The notes under the pieces were generated by a model, which was not told where the DNA came from, made no database searches, and saw nothing but the letters and a program-made list of their open reading frames with translations. Below are positions 1 to 5,125 of a DNA stretch of 5,125 nucleotides, in pieces. Each line of letters starts with the position of its first letter. Positions within the stretch are counted from its first letter, which is position 1. This DNA is from Bacteriovoracaceae bacterium UBA2428 (GTDB lineage Bacteria > Bdellovibrionota > UBA2428), in NCBI GenBank assembly GCA_002343545.1, contig DDRA01000169.1:1601-6725 (forward strand), written 5' to 3'. The position numbers and the translations under genes are program-made.

Positions 1-270
1 GGGGCGCGGCGCGGCGCCCGTCACTTGGCGGACCGCCTCGCCGACCGACAAATTCGCCGACGGCATCGAGGTCCAATAATGCTGCTTGAGTTTCACGGGC
101 CCCAGCGCGATGTGGTACTGAAAGCGCTCGCTTCCGTACGTATCGGAATAGGCCCAATGCGGAAGGAAGTTGGCCTCGTAAGCCAGGCCCGTGTTCGTGT
201 TCGCGTTGGCCGGGGCCATGGCCAAAAGGGAAAGTCCCAAGATAATCTCTGCACGGATACGACGCATCAT
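1..270 (-). CDS. Exported protein of unknown function, N-terminal part (3' end beyond window)
   Basis: This reading frame stays open for 90 codons from ATG at 270 down to base 1, so only the N-terminus is present. The protein starts MMRRIRAE, followed by a hydrophobic stretch (about residues 9-19) and an ANA|NT signal-peptidase I site after residue 23, so export across the inner membrane is predicted. The visible mature part (residues 24-90) is rich in Tyr, His and Trp and contains no motif I recognise. The start is supported by an AGGAAAGGTG ribosome-binding sequence a few bases upstream; a second in-frame ATG follows immediately, so either Met could be used. It lies 27 bases downstream of the 353-residue exported protein gene and is probably the last visible gene of the same operon. 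The GC-only stretch at bases 1-20 is in frame (Gly-Ala-Ala-Pro-Arg-Pro). Function is unknown; export is fairly sure. Confidence 0.75.
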   Translation of the reverse strand, partial: MMRRIRAEIILGLSLLAMAPANANTNTGLAYEANFLPHWAYSDTYGSERFQYHIALGPVKLKQHYWTSMPSANLSVGEAVRQVTGAAPRP

Positions 271-297
271 TTCGTCACCTTTCCTGGTCTTAGCTTT

Positions 298-1359
298 TTA
301 TTCGTAGCGTTTAATGAGCGTGTCGCCCAAGTCCATGCGCGCGCGACGTTCGAAGAGGCGCAGCTTGTCGAGCTCCGCTTTGCGCACGGCTTCGTAGACC
401 GTGTTGATGGAATAGGTCACGTTGATTTGGTCGAGAAAGTTCAAGGAAGGAAAGACCTCGTTGATTTCCCCGAGCGCCTTGACGAGCTCCGGTTGGCGCG
501 TGGCGACGGAATCTTCGGCGGCGCGGGCGATGGCCTCGGCGCTCGCCTCGGAGAGCGCGAGCTCGAGGATCGTGCGGGCGTGGCCCTTGAGCGATTGGGC
601 AAAGCGTTCCGTGGCCCGGACGGCCTTCTCGCGCGCCTTGGCCCGGGCCTCCGCGGAAGCGGCTGCCTTCGGCACCGGAAAGTGGAAGAGGGGATAGGTC
701 GGAAGCTCCTCGTACTTGCCCGGCTGGCTACGAAGCCGTTGGGGAAGCGCGAGCCCGAGTTCTCCGGTACCGAAGGTCGTCAGCACGAAGTACTTCTCGT
801 CTTCCAAACGGAAGAGCTCCCAGCCCTCGGCGGCCAAATCGCTCAGGACCGTCTTTTCGTGCTCGAGGAGGAAGTTGCAGGTGTAGAAGTCCGAGGGACG
901 GAACTCCCGGAAACTCGCGATGATCGACGCGATGTCGCCGCTGAAGCGGGCCTCCGAAGCGACCAGCGACTGTCCATCGCAATGCCAAGCCCGGGCCGGG
1001 ATTCTCACCTTCAAGAAATCCCGCTTGGAGACGAGCATCGAGCGAAACGCGGGATTTTGGTAAGTCAGCTCGAGCTCCCACGCGGAGCCGTCCGCCGCCA
1101 GCTGCCGAATCTCGAGGCTAAGCTTGGTGTCGCTTTCCGCGCGCGGACGATTCTCGTCCCACCTCGTGCTTCGGAGGCTGAAGAGCCCGTAGTGGAGACC
1201 CGCCTTGACGTCGGTCGGCCCTCCGTTGAATCCGTAGCGAACCCGTTCGCTCATTCGCCAGAGCTTGGGTTTCATCGTCGTCTGGTAGGTCAATGCACGC
1301 ACGGGCGCCGCGCCGAGGCTCGCGAGCAAAGTCAGGGCGATCGTCAGCTTTCTTTTCAT
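298..1359 (-). CDS. Exported protein of unknown function (353 aa)
   Basis: The protein is 353 residues. It begins with a typical Sec signal peptide: MKRK, a hydrophobic core over residues 5-18, and a VRA|LT cleavage site after residue 22. The mature protein has only two cysteines (C127 and C161), which could form a disulfide in the periplasm. An Ala/Glu/Arg-rich, probably helical segment spans about residues 232-285 and is followed by an Asn/Tyr-containing segment and a charged C-terminus. No transmembrane helix is visible after the signal peptide, and I recognise no catalytic motif. The start is supported by GGAG five bases upstream of ATG. The gene sits 17 bases after the stop of the 406-residue exported protein and 27 bases before the next exported protein, which indicates one transcript. 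A periplasmic, outer-membrane-associated or secreted role is likely, but the function is unknown. Confidence 0.85.
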   Translation of the reverse strand: MKRKLTIALTLLASLGAAPVRALTYQTTMKPKLWRMSERVRYGFNGGPTDVKAGLHYGLFSLRSTRWDENRPRAESDTKLSLEIRQLAADGSAWELELTYQNPAFRSMLVSKRDFLKVRIPARAWHCDGQSLVASEARFSGDIASIIASFREFRPSDFYTCNFLLEHEKTVLSDLAAEGWELFRLEDEKYFVLTTFGTGELGLALPQRLRSQPGKYEELPTYPLFHFPVPKAAASAEARAKAREKAVRATERFAQSLKGHARTILELALSEASAEAIARAAEDSVATRQPELVKALGEINEVFPSLNFLDQINVTYSINTVYEAVRKAELDKLRLFERRARMDLGDTLIKRYE

Positions 1360-1376
1360 AAAAACTCCGCTTCTCT

Positions 1377-2597
1377 TTAGGGGGCGACGATGAGGCCGGG
1401 ATTCTGGGTTTGGATCTCGTAAGCGTAGGGACCCGAGTCCTCGCCGGTCTCAAAAACGCGGCAGCGACCCTTGTCGAAGAGATCCCCGTCGGGGCCGAGC
1501 CGGAAGTCGCGCAGTCGACCCAGGCACGCGAGACGCGCGTCGCCTTCGTCTTGGAAGCGCCGGCTCACGATCCCGCCCACTTGGTAGTCGCTCCGGAAGG
1601 CGCTCTTCCAAGGGAGGTAGCGGCGGTCACCGACGCCGACGATGCTCACGCCGTAGACCGAGTAGTCACGCGTGTTGTACACCGTCTCGGGCACCAGCTC
1701 CCAGGTCCAGACGGGACGCGAGCTGTAGTACGAAGAGCTCGAAGACGATCCCCACTCCGCGGAGCGGCTCGCGTAGGCGCTCGCCGCGGCGCCGACGCGC
1801 TGGTAGCCGCGACGGCTGAAGCTCGAACGCGTCAGCGAAACGTCGACGCCCGCCGAACCGCTCGACGACCCGTAGCTCGAGCTCGAAGAAGTCCCGCTCG
1901 AGACCGCGTAGCCGAGCACGACCGCTTGGTAACGCCAGGCCGTCGAGGTCTCGACTTCGCTCCAGCCCCGCTCGTGCACGTGGCAGAGGACCTGGTAGTA
2001 GGTCTGGCCGTAGCGCTCCCGGTACTGGCGACAGAGGCGGGTGACTTCGCCGCGATCGAGTCCCGCGCGCCCTTGCACGCGGTAGGTGTAGAGCTCGATG
2101 GGCTCGAGGGCCTTCGTCTCGGAGAGACGCGCGAGATCGGCCTCGAGAAAGCCGCGCGTAAAGTCGTAGCGCTCGAGGTCCATGCCGAGCAGCCCCAAGA
2201 CTTCGTGGAGCGCGAGCGCGAGTCGACTCGTGTACCCCACCCGCGGATCGCGCCAGAACTTGCGCGAGACGTAGATCTGCGGCGGCGACATCTCGGGGTG
2301 GTTCGTGGCGTCCTTGGGCTGGAGCTTGCCCGTGACGGGGTCGCGCAGGAGGATTTCGTCCTCGGCGTCCACGTTCATCCGCGACATGACTTGGGCCAGC
2401 CGATCGCGGTCGATCTCGCGCAGGTAGGCCGGGTTCGAGTCGAGGATCGTCAGCACGTCGTAGGCGACCCGCACGAACTCGATCGAGATCGTGTCGCCGC
2501 CGTTACCGACCTCGCGCACGACGGCGGGGGCCGGCCGCGCGAGCGCGAAAAAGCCGAGCGCGAGGAACGCGCGGCCGAGGGCGGGGATCTGTTTCAT
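1377..2597 (-). CDS. Exported protein with HExxGxxG motif and Ser-rich segment (406 aa)
   Basis: The 406-residue product starts with a signal peptide (hydrophobic residues 9-20, probable APA|VV cleavage after residue 25), followed by GNGGD at 31-35. Residues 126-140 form a hydrophobic helix ending in HEVLGLLGMD (H131, E132, G135, G138, D140). This resembles a metzincin zinc site (HExxHxxGxxH) with the second His replaced by Gly. I recall similar HExxGxxG segments in hypothetical Bdellovibrio secreted proteins, whose function I do not know. Cysteines occur in two close pairs (C189/C205 and C358/C379), consistent with disulfides outside the cytoplasm. Residues 233-293 are low-complexity and rich in Ser and Tyr. 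The start chosen is the ATG that overlaps the upstream regulator's stop codon and has AAAGGAAA just before it. The same frame is open further upstream, but that stretch is antisense-like shadow inside the regulator gene. Protease activity is not established. Confidence 0.85.
   Translation of the reverse strand: MKQIPALGRAFLALGFFALARPAPAVVREVGNGGDTISIEFVRVAYDVLTILDSNPAYLREIDRDRLAQVMSRMNVDAEDEILLRDPVTGKLQPKDATNHPEMSPPQIYVSRKFWRDPRVGYTSRLALALHEVLGLLGMDLERYDFTRGFLEADLARLSETKALEPIELYTYRVQGRAGLDRGEVTRLCRQYRERYGQTYYQVLCHVHERGWSEVETSTAWRYQAVVLGYAVSSGTSSSSSYGSSSGSAGVDVSLTRSSFSRRGYQRVGAAASAYASRSAEWGSSSSSSYYSSRPVWTWELVPETVYNTRDYSVYGVSIVGVGDRRYLPWKSAFRSDYQVGGIVSRRFQDEGDARLACLGRLRDFRLGPDGDLFDKGRCRVFETGEDSGPYAYEIQTQNPGLIVAP
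1719..1901 (-). repeat. Low-complexity Ser/Tyr-rich coding segment
   Basis: Codons 233-293 of the 406-residue exported protein include a Ser/Gly run at about 233-248 and six consecutive Ser at 284-289 followed by YYSS. They are written mostly with TCG and AGC codons, giving repeated GCTCGA/GAGCTC words in the DNA. It probably encodes a flexible, exposed linker between the HExxG-containing N-terminal part and the C-terminal part. Confidence 0.7.
2594..2597 (-). other. ATGA stop-start overlap coupling regulator and exported protein
   Basis: Read on the minus strand, the regulator's TGA stop (2596-2594) shares bases with the ATG (2597-2595) of the 406-residue protein. Together with the AAAGGAAA at 2610-2603, this fits translational coupling by a terminating ribosome. 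It fixes the start of the downstream gene and shows the two are made from one mRNA. Confidence 0.8.
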
Positions 2598-3445
2598 ACG
2601 GGTTTCCTTTCGTCCGTGGAAGAATTCGAGGCCGCCCCGTCCAGGGCGAAGAGTTGCATCGCGAGGCAGTAAACGCGGGACTTTTGCGGCCCGAGGCCGA
2701 GCGTCTCGCCGAGCTCGCGGCGGAATTTTTTGAGGAGTTCCTTGGCCTTGGGCAGATCCGCCGGGTCGATCGCGAGCGTGATCTGGCCGAAGTCGCGCTC
2801 CTCGACGCTTTGGGTTTCGAGCGCGTCGAGGGCTTTGCCCAGGATCTGGCGATGGTTGCGGCGGATGGCCTCGGACGGGATGCCCGAAGTCGAGGCCGTA
2901 AAGTCCTCGCTCGGCCGCAGCCGCTCGCCGACCCGCTCCAGCAGTCCCACCTTTTCGAGGCGCGCGAGCGTCGCGCGGGCCTCGACTTCGCTCAGGTTCA
3001 GACGCGCGGCGACTTCGGTGGCCTCGCCCGAAAAACCCTTCGTCTCGAAAAGCTCGAGCGCGGCGAAGTGCTGCCAATCGGCGACGACGTCGAAGAAATC
3101 CGACGTCATTTCGCGGTACTCGCCGCCGACGAGGGCGCCGCCGCCTTCCTGCCAGGCCACGATCTCTTTTTGGGCCTGGGCGCGCTCGGCCCGACCGCGG
3201 GCGTGTTCGGCCTTCACGAGGGCCCGGAAGAGCGTTGCTTCGGAGTCGCTCAGGCCTAAACCCTTGGCGAAACGGGTCGCGAGGACGTCCGAAAGCCCCC
3301 GTTTTCGGTTCAGGACCTCGCTCAGGGTGGTCGCGGTGGTGCCCAGATCCCGGGCAAAGGCCCGCAGGCTGTACGCCGAATTCCGGCGGCGGCGGGCCGA
3401 GAAGCCCGTCATCAGCCAGCGGCGGTAATCGATCTGGGGACTCAT
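2594..3445 (-). CDS. TIGR02147 family transcriptional regulator (HTH plus DUF4423)
   Basis: The 283-residue protein matches the TIGR02147 layout. An opening DYRRWL segment (residues 6-11) precedes a helix-turn-helix at about residues 25-66, recognisable from SLRAFARDLG, LSEVLNRKRGLS and FAKGLGLS. A DUF4423-like region follows (about 105-268) with a predicted winged-helix part at 130-170 (ATEVAARLNLSEVEARATLARL) and the signature pattern ERDFGQITLAIDPADLPKAK, ending in a VYCLAMQLFAL strand. In this family the N-terminus is expected to bind DNA; the ligand or signal is unknown. No signal peptide or membrane segment is visible, so it should be cytoplasmic. The ATG at 3445 gives the usual family N-terminus but has no Shine-Dalgarno sequence nearby. 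Its TGA overlaps the next gene's ATG by 4 bases, so it is co-transcribed and probably translationally coupled with the exported protein. Control of its own operon is inferred from this arrangement. Confidence 0.9.
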   Translation of the reverse strand: MSPQIDYRRWLMTGFSARRRRNSAYSLRAFARDLGTTATTLSEVLNRKRGLSDVLATRFAKGLGLSDSEATLFRALVKAEHARGRAERAQAQKEIVAWQEGGGALVGGEYREMTSDFFDVVADWQHFAALELFETKGFSGEATEVAARLNLSEVEARATLARLEKVGLLERVGERLRPSEDFTASTSGIPSEAIRRNHRQILGKALDALETQSVEERDFGQITLAIDPADLPKAKELLKKFRRELGETLGLGPQKSRVYCLAMQLFALDGAASNSSTDERKPV

Positions 3446-3449
3446 GGTG

Positions 3450-3483
3450 GGTATATGTGCCCGACCCCTGCGCAGTGAGTCAA
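3450..3483 (-). promoter_or_regulatory. Possible promoter of the regulator operon
   Basis: On the minus strand a TTGACT -35-like hexamer lies at 3483-3478, and a TATA-containing sequence (CATATACC, 3457-3450) lies just before the ATG at 3445. The -35 is good, but the spacing to the TATA-like hexamers is 20-22 bases, longer than the usual 16-18, so the pairing is doubtful. If the TATA element is used, transcription would begin at or next to the ATG and the mRNA would be leaderless, which agrees with the missing Shine-Dalgarno sequence. Confidence 0.35.
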
Positions 3484-3501
3484 GAATTCGGGGAACATAG
3501 C

Positions 3502-3520
3502 GTTACCTCAAAAAGGTAAC
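3502..3520. promoter_or_regulatory. Perfect inverted repeat, candidate operator
   Basis: GTTACCT at 3502-3508 and AGGTAAC at 3514-3520 are exact inverted copies separated by CAAAA. The repeat lies between the two divergent genes, about 18 bases upstream of the TTGACT element of the regulator operon and about 30-40 bases upstream of the helicase -35 candidates. This suits a dimeric regulator acting on one or both promoters. It is not followed by a T-run, so a terminator is unlikely. The obvious candidate ligand is the adjacent TIGR02147 protein, but that is inference. Confidence 0.5.
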
Positions 3521-3550
3521 AGCCCTTTTCATGTTCTTAGTTTTCGAAAT

Positions 3551-3586
3551 TTAAAGCTTTGAAGCGCCGCGTCTATAGTCTATAGC
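3551..3586 (+). promoter_or_regulatory. Probable promoter of the helicase gene
   Basis: A tandem duplication of TCTATAG (3572-3578 and 3579-3585) gives two -10-like hexamers. TATAGT at 3574-3579 pairs with TTAAAG at 3551-3556 (17-base spacer). TATAGC at 3581-3586 pairs with TTGAAG at 3559-3564 (16-base spacer). The second pair would start transcription almost exactly at the GTG start codon at 3593, and the first only about 7 bases before it. Both predict a leaderless or nearly leaderless mRNA. The surrounding AT-rich stretch contrasts with the GC-rich coding DNA. Confidence 0.45.
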
Positions 3587-3604
3587 GATCCGGTGCAAAG
3601 CTTT
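3553..3604. repeat. Duplicated AAAGCTTT palindrome flanking the helicase promoter
   Basis: The 8-bp palindrome AAAGCTTT occurs at 3553-3560 and again at 3597-3604. The two copies are 44 bases apart, about four helical turns, one on each side of the tandem -10 elements. The second copy lies inside the first codons of the helicase. It may be a paired operator, but an 8-mer repeat can arise by chance. Confidence 0.25.
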
Positions 3605-5056
3605 AGCGACCTCTCTTTAAGCCCCGAAATCCAACGCGCCATTCAAGAACTCGGCTTCGAAACGCCGAGCCCCATTCAAGCGCAAACCCTCCCGATCCTG
3701 ACGGGCGAGAAGACCGACTTCCTCGGCCTCGCCGGAACCGGTACCGGCAAAACCGCCGCCTTCTCGATCCCGCTTCTCGAGCGCATCGACGCGACCTCGA
3801 AGAAGGTGCAAGCCCTCGTGCTCTGCCCCACCCGCGAGCTCGCGCTGCAGGTCTCGGGTCAAATCAACTTACTCGGTAAGTACAAAGGTCTGCGCAGCGC
3901 GGCCGTCTATGGCGGCTCGAGCTTCGGCGACCAAGTCTTCGCGCTGAAACAGAACCCGACGATCGTCGTGGGCACGCCCGGTCGAGTCATCGATCACTTG
4001 GACCGCGGCACCCTCGCGCTCGACGGCGTGCGCACGCTCATCCTCGACGAAGCCGACGAGATGATCTCGATGGGATTCAAGGACGAGCTCGAAGCGATCC
4101 TCGGTCGCGTCCCGCGCGAAGAAGCCAACACATGGCTCTTCTCCGCCACGATGAGCCGCGAAGTCCGCCGCGTCGCCGACACCTACCTGCGCGCGCCCAA
4201 GCAAGTGCAGATCAACAAGAAAGAGATGCTCTCGGAGAACGTCGAGCAGCTCTATTACGTCACGCAGGAATCCAACAAGCCCGAGATCCTGTGCAAGCTC
4301 ATCGACGCGGCCGAAGACTTCTACGGCATCATTTTCTGCCAAACGAAGGCCCTCGTCATGGACCTCACCGACTACCTGAACGGTCGCGGCTACAAGGTCG
4401 ACTGCCTGCACGGCGACAAGGACCAACGCGGACGCGAGCGCACGATGCAAGCTTTCCGCGACCGCAAGGTCCAGATGCTCGTTTGCACGGACGTTGCCGC
4501 GCGCGGCCTCGATATCGACGAGCTGCCGCACGTGATCAACTATGAACTGCCGCGCACGCCGGAGGACTACATTCACCGGATAGGGCGCACCGGGCGCGCC
4601 GGCAAGCCCGGCACCGCGATTTCGCTGGTCTCGGCAAGCGAGGTACCGTATCTGGTCGACATCGAGAAACTGATCCGCCTCCAGGTCGAGCAGGTGATCG
4701 TCCCCGGTTTCGAGCCGGAGTACGATTACTGCTACCCCCCTGGCGACAAACGCACCCATCACCGGCGGCCGAGCGCACCACCATCCGCCGCGAGCGCACC
4801 GTTCGCCAGTGCGCGCAGCGATCGAGCGACGGGTCGTGGCGCCCAGCGCGAGGGAAGCAGCCGATCGGGGAACGGACGCATGGCACACGTTGCCGCCGAC
4901 GGCTTCGATTTCAGCAAGCCCTACGAGAGCCGCGACACGCTTCCGGTGACCGCTGCAACAGGCAGCAACGGCGGCAAGTCATTGGCGCACAGCGAACAAC
5001 CCCACAAACCGCGCCGGCCGGTGGCCGCCCTACTTGGCGGTCTGGGACGCAAGTAG
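3593..5056 (+). CDS. DEAD-box ATP-dependent RNA helicase (487 aa)
   Basis: This is a complete superfamily 2 DEAD-box helicase, expected to unwind or remodel RNA with ATP in the cytoplasm (ribosome assembly, mRNA turnover). The visible motifs in order are: Q motif GFETPSPIQ (21-29), motif I AGTGTGKT (47-54), Ia PTRELALQ (79-86), Ib TPGR (128-131), II DEAD (152-155), III SAT (184-186), IV IIFCQTK (246-252), V ARGLDI (303-308) and VI YIHRIGRTGRAG (326-337). No catalytic residue is missing. A basic, low-complexity tail (about 385-487) ends RRPVAALLGGLGRK. GTG at 3593 is chosen because it gives the family-standard start (FSDLSLSPEI); no Shine-Dalgarno sequence precedes it. The gene diverges from the regulator operon. 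Residues 1-308 look Bdellovibrio-like, whereas residues after ~310 (DIEKLIRLQVEQVIVPGFEPEYD) look RhlE-like, with a change in Leu codon choice. The subfamily (RhlE or DeaD/CshA) is therefore left open. Confidence 0.95.
   Translation: MQSFSDLSLSPEIQRAIQELGFETPSPIQAQTLPILTGEKTDFLGLAGTGTGKTAAFSIPLLERIDATSKKVQALVLCPTRELALQVSGQINLLGKYKGLRSAAVYGGSSFGDQVFALKQNPTIVVGTPGRVIDHLDRGTLALDGVRTLILDEADEMISMGFKDELEAILGRVPREEANTWLFSATMSREVRRVADTYLRAPKQVQINKKEMLSENVEQLYYVTQESNKPEILCKLIDAAEDFYGIIFCQTKALVMDLTDYLNGRGYKVDCLHGDKDQRGRERTMQAFRDRKVQMLVCTDVAARGLDIDELPHVINYELPRTPEDYIHRIGRTGRAGKPGTAISLVSASEVPYLVDIEKLIRLQVEQVIVPGFEPEYDYCYPPGDKRTHHRRPSAPPSAASAPFASARSDRATGRGAQREGSSRSGNGRMAHVAADGFDFSKPYESRDTLPVTAATGSNGGKSLAHSEQPHKPRRPVAALLGGLGRK
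4480..4580 (+). other. Possible recombination or assembly junction inside the helicase gene
   Basis: Before codon 307, 24 of 36 Leu codons are CTC; after it, 1 of 11 is CTC and 6 are CTG. The codons CGG, GGG, GCA, CCA and ATA do not occur in the gene before codon 329 and all occur after it. The change falls in the strongly conserved motif V/VI region, where crossover or misassembly is easiest. A caution: the neighbouring regulator gene also uses CTG, CGG and GGG at its start, so the shift alone does not prove foreign origin. Confidence 0.4.
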
Positions 5057-5081
5057 GCCGGACGCCGACACCGGTCTGGCC
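5056..5081 (+). terminator. Weak hairpin overlapping the helicase stop codon
   Basis: GGCCGGAC (5056-5063) can pair with GTCTGGCC (5074-5081) through eight base pairs including one G-U wobble, with a 10-base loop. It starts on the last base of the helicase stop codon, a position suited to a 3' end. No T-run follows (the next bases are GCCTCCTCGG), so intrinsic termination would be weak at best. Confidence 0.25.
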
Positions 5082-5125
5082 GCCTCCTCGGGCAACACTG
5101 CTCCTGATTAGCAATGAAAGTCAGC

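Noticed and set aside
1..20. GC-only repeat-like sequence at the window start
   Set aside because: It is in frame with the truncated exported protein (Gly, Ala, Pro, Arg codons). It could be an assembly-edge artefact but shows nothing that needs a separate feature.
25..1380. Long plus-strand open frame of 451 codons
   Set aside because: It lies opposite two genes with signal peptides, good ribosome-binding sequences and operon spacing. Its protein is Arg/Gly/Glu-rich without domain signatures, as expected of a GC-rich shadow frame.
1410..2672. Plus-strand open frame of 420 codons
   Set aside because: It is antisense to the 406-residue exported protein and to the end of the regulator. Composition is dominated by Arg, Ala, Val and Glu, with no motif and no ribosome-binding sequence.
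2598..3077. Upstream extension of the 406-residue protein to a far ATG at 3077
   Set aside because: The extension runs inside the regulator gene in another frame, is Arg-rich and would bury the clear signal peptide. The ATGA overlap and ribosome-binding sequence mark the true start at 2597.
2654..3428. Overlapping plus-strand open frames opposite the regulator
   Set aside because: The regulator on the minus strand has clear HTH and DUF4423 signatures; these frames show none.
3869..4888. Minus-strand open frame of 339 codons opposite the helicase
   Set aside because: It is the complement of a helicase with every conserved motif in order. The antisense protein is Val/Asp/Arg-rich with no signature.
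5114..5125. ATG followed by three codons at the window end (MKVS)
   Set aside because: Only four codons are visible and there is no ribosome-binding sequence before it, so a gene start cannot be supported.
1..5125. CRISPR arrays, tRNA or rRNA genes, insertion sequences, riboswitches
   Set aside because: No regularly spaced repeats, cloverleaf-like or rRNA-like sequence, transposase frame or long terminal inverted repeats were seen. The non-coding sequence is limited to short gaps, the 147-base divergent region and the last 69 bases.

Overview
The window is GC-rich with dense coding. It carries five real protein genes: four on the minus strand that read as one operon, and one on the plus strand that diverges from it. 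The best taxonomic guess is a GC-rich member of Bdellovibrionota (Bdellovibrio-like bacteria) or a close relative. Three things point there: a TIGR02147/DUF4423-type regulator, exported proteins with GNGGD and HExxG-x-x-G motifs of a kind I remember from Bdellovibrio secretomes, and a DEAD-box helicase whose first ~300 residues look like the Bdellovibrio version. This assignment rests on remembered family patterns, not on a search.

Minus strand, in transcription order. (1) 3445-2594 encodes a TIGR02147-family regulator with an N-terminal helix-turn-helix and a C-terminal DUF4423 domain. (2) 2597-1377 encodes a 406-residue exported protein with an HEVLGLLGMD motif and a Ser-rich segment; its ATG overlaps the regulator's TGA in an ATGA junction. 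(3) 1359-298 encodes a 353-residue exported protein of unknown function. (4) 270-1 encodes a further exported protein, cut off by the window edge after 90 codons. Gaps are -4, 17 and 27 bases, and each of the three downstream genes has its own Shine-Dalgarno-like sequence. The likely reading is a regulator co-transcribed with three envelope or secreted proteins. No function can be assigned to the exported proteins.

The 147-base divergent intergenic region (3446-3592) holds a perfect 7-bp inverted repeat, a duplicated AAAGCTTT palindrome, a tandem TCTATAG repeat, and promoter-like hexamers facing both ways. Neither divergent gene has a visible Shine-Dalgarno sequence, so leaderless transcripts are possible on both sides.

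Plus strand: 3593-5056 encodes a complete DEAD-box RNA helicase with all canonical motifs. Around motifs V/VI (about 4480-4580) the leucine codon choice changes, and the protein changes from a Bdellovibrio-like core to a RhlE-like C-terminus. This could be real recombination or an assembly chimera, and it is the observation most worth checking. The last 69 bases contain only a weak hairpin and no supportable gene.
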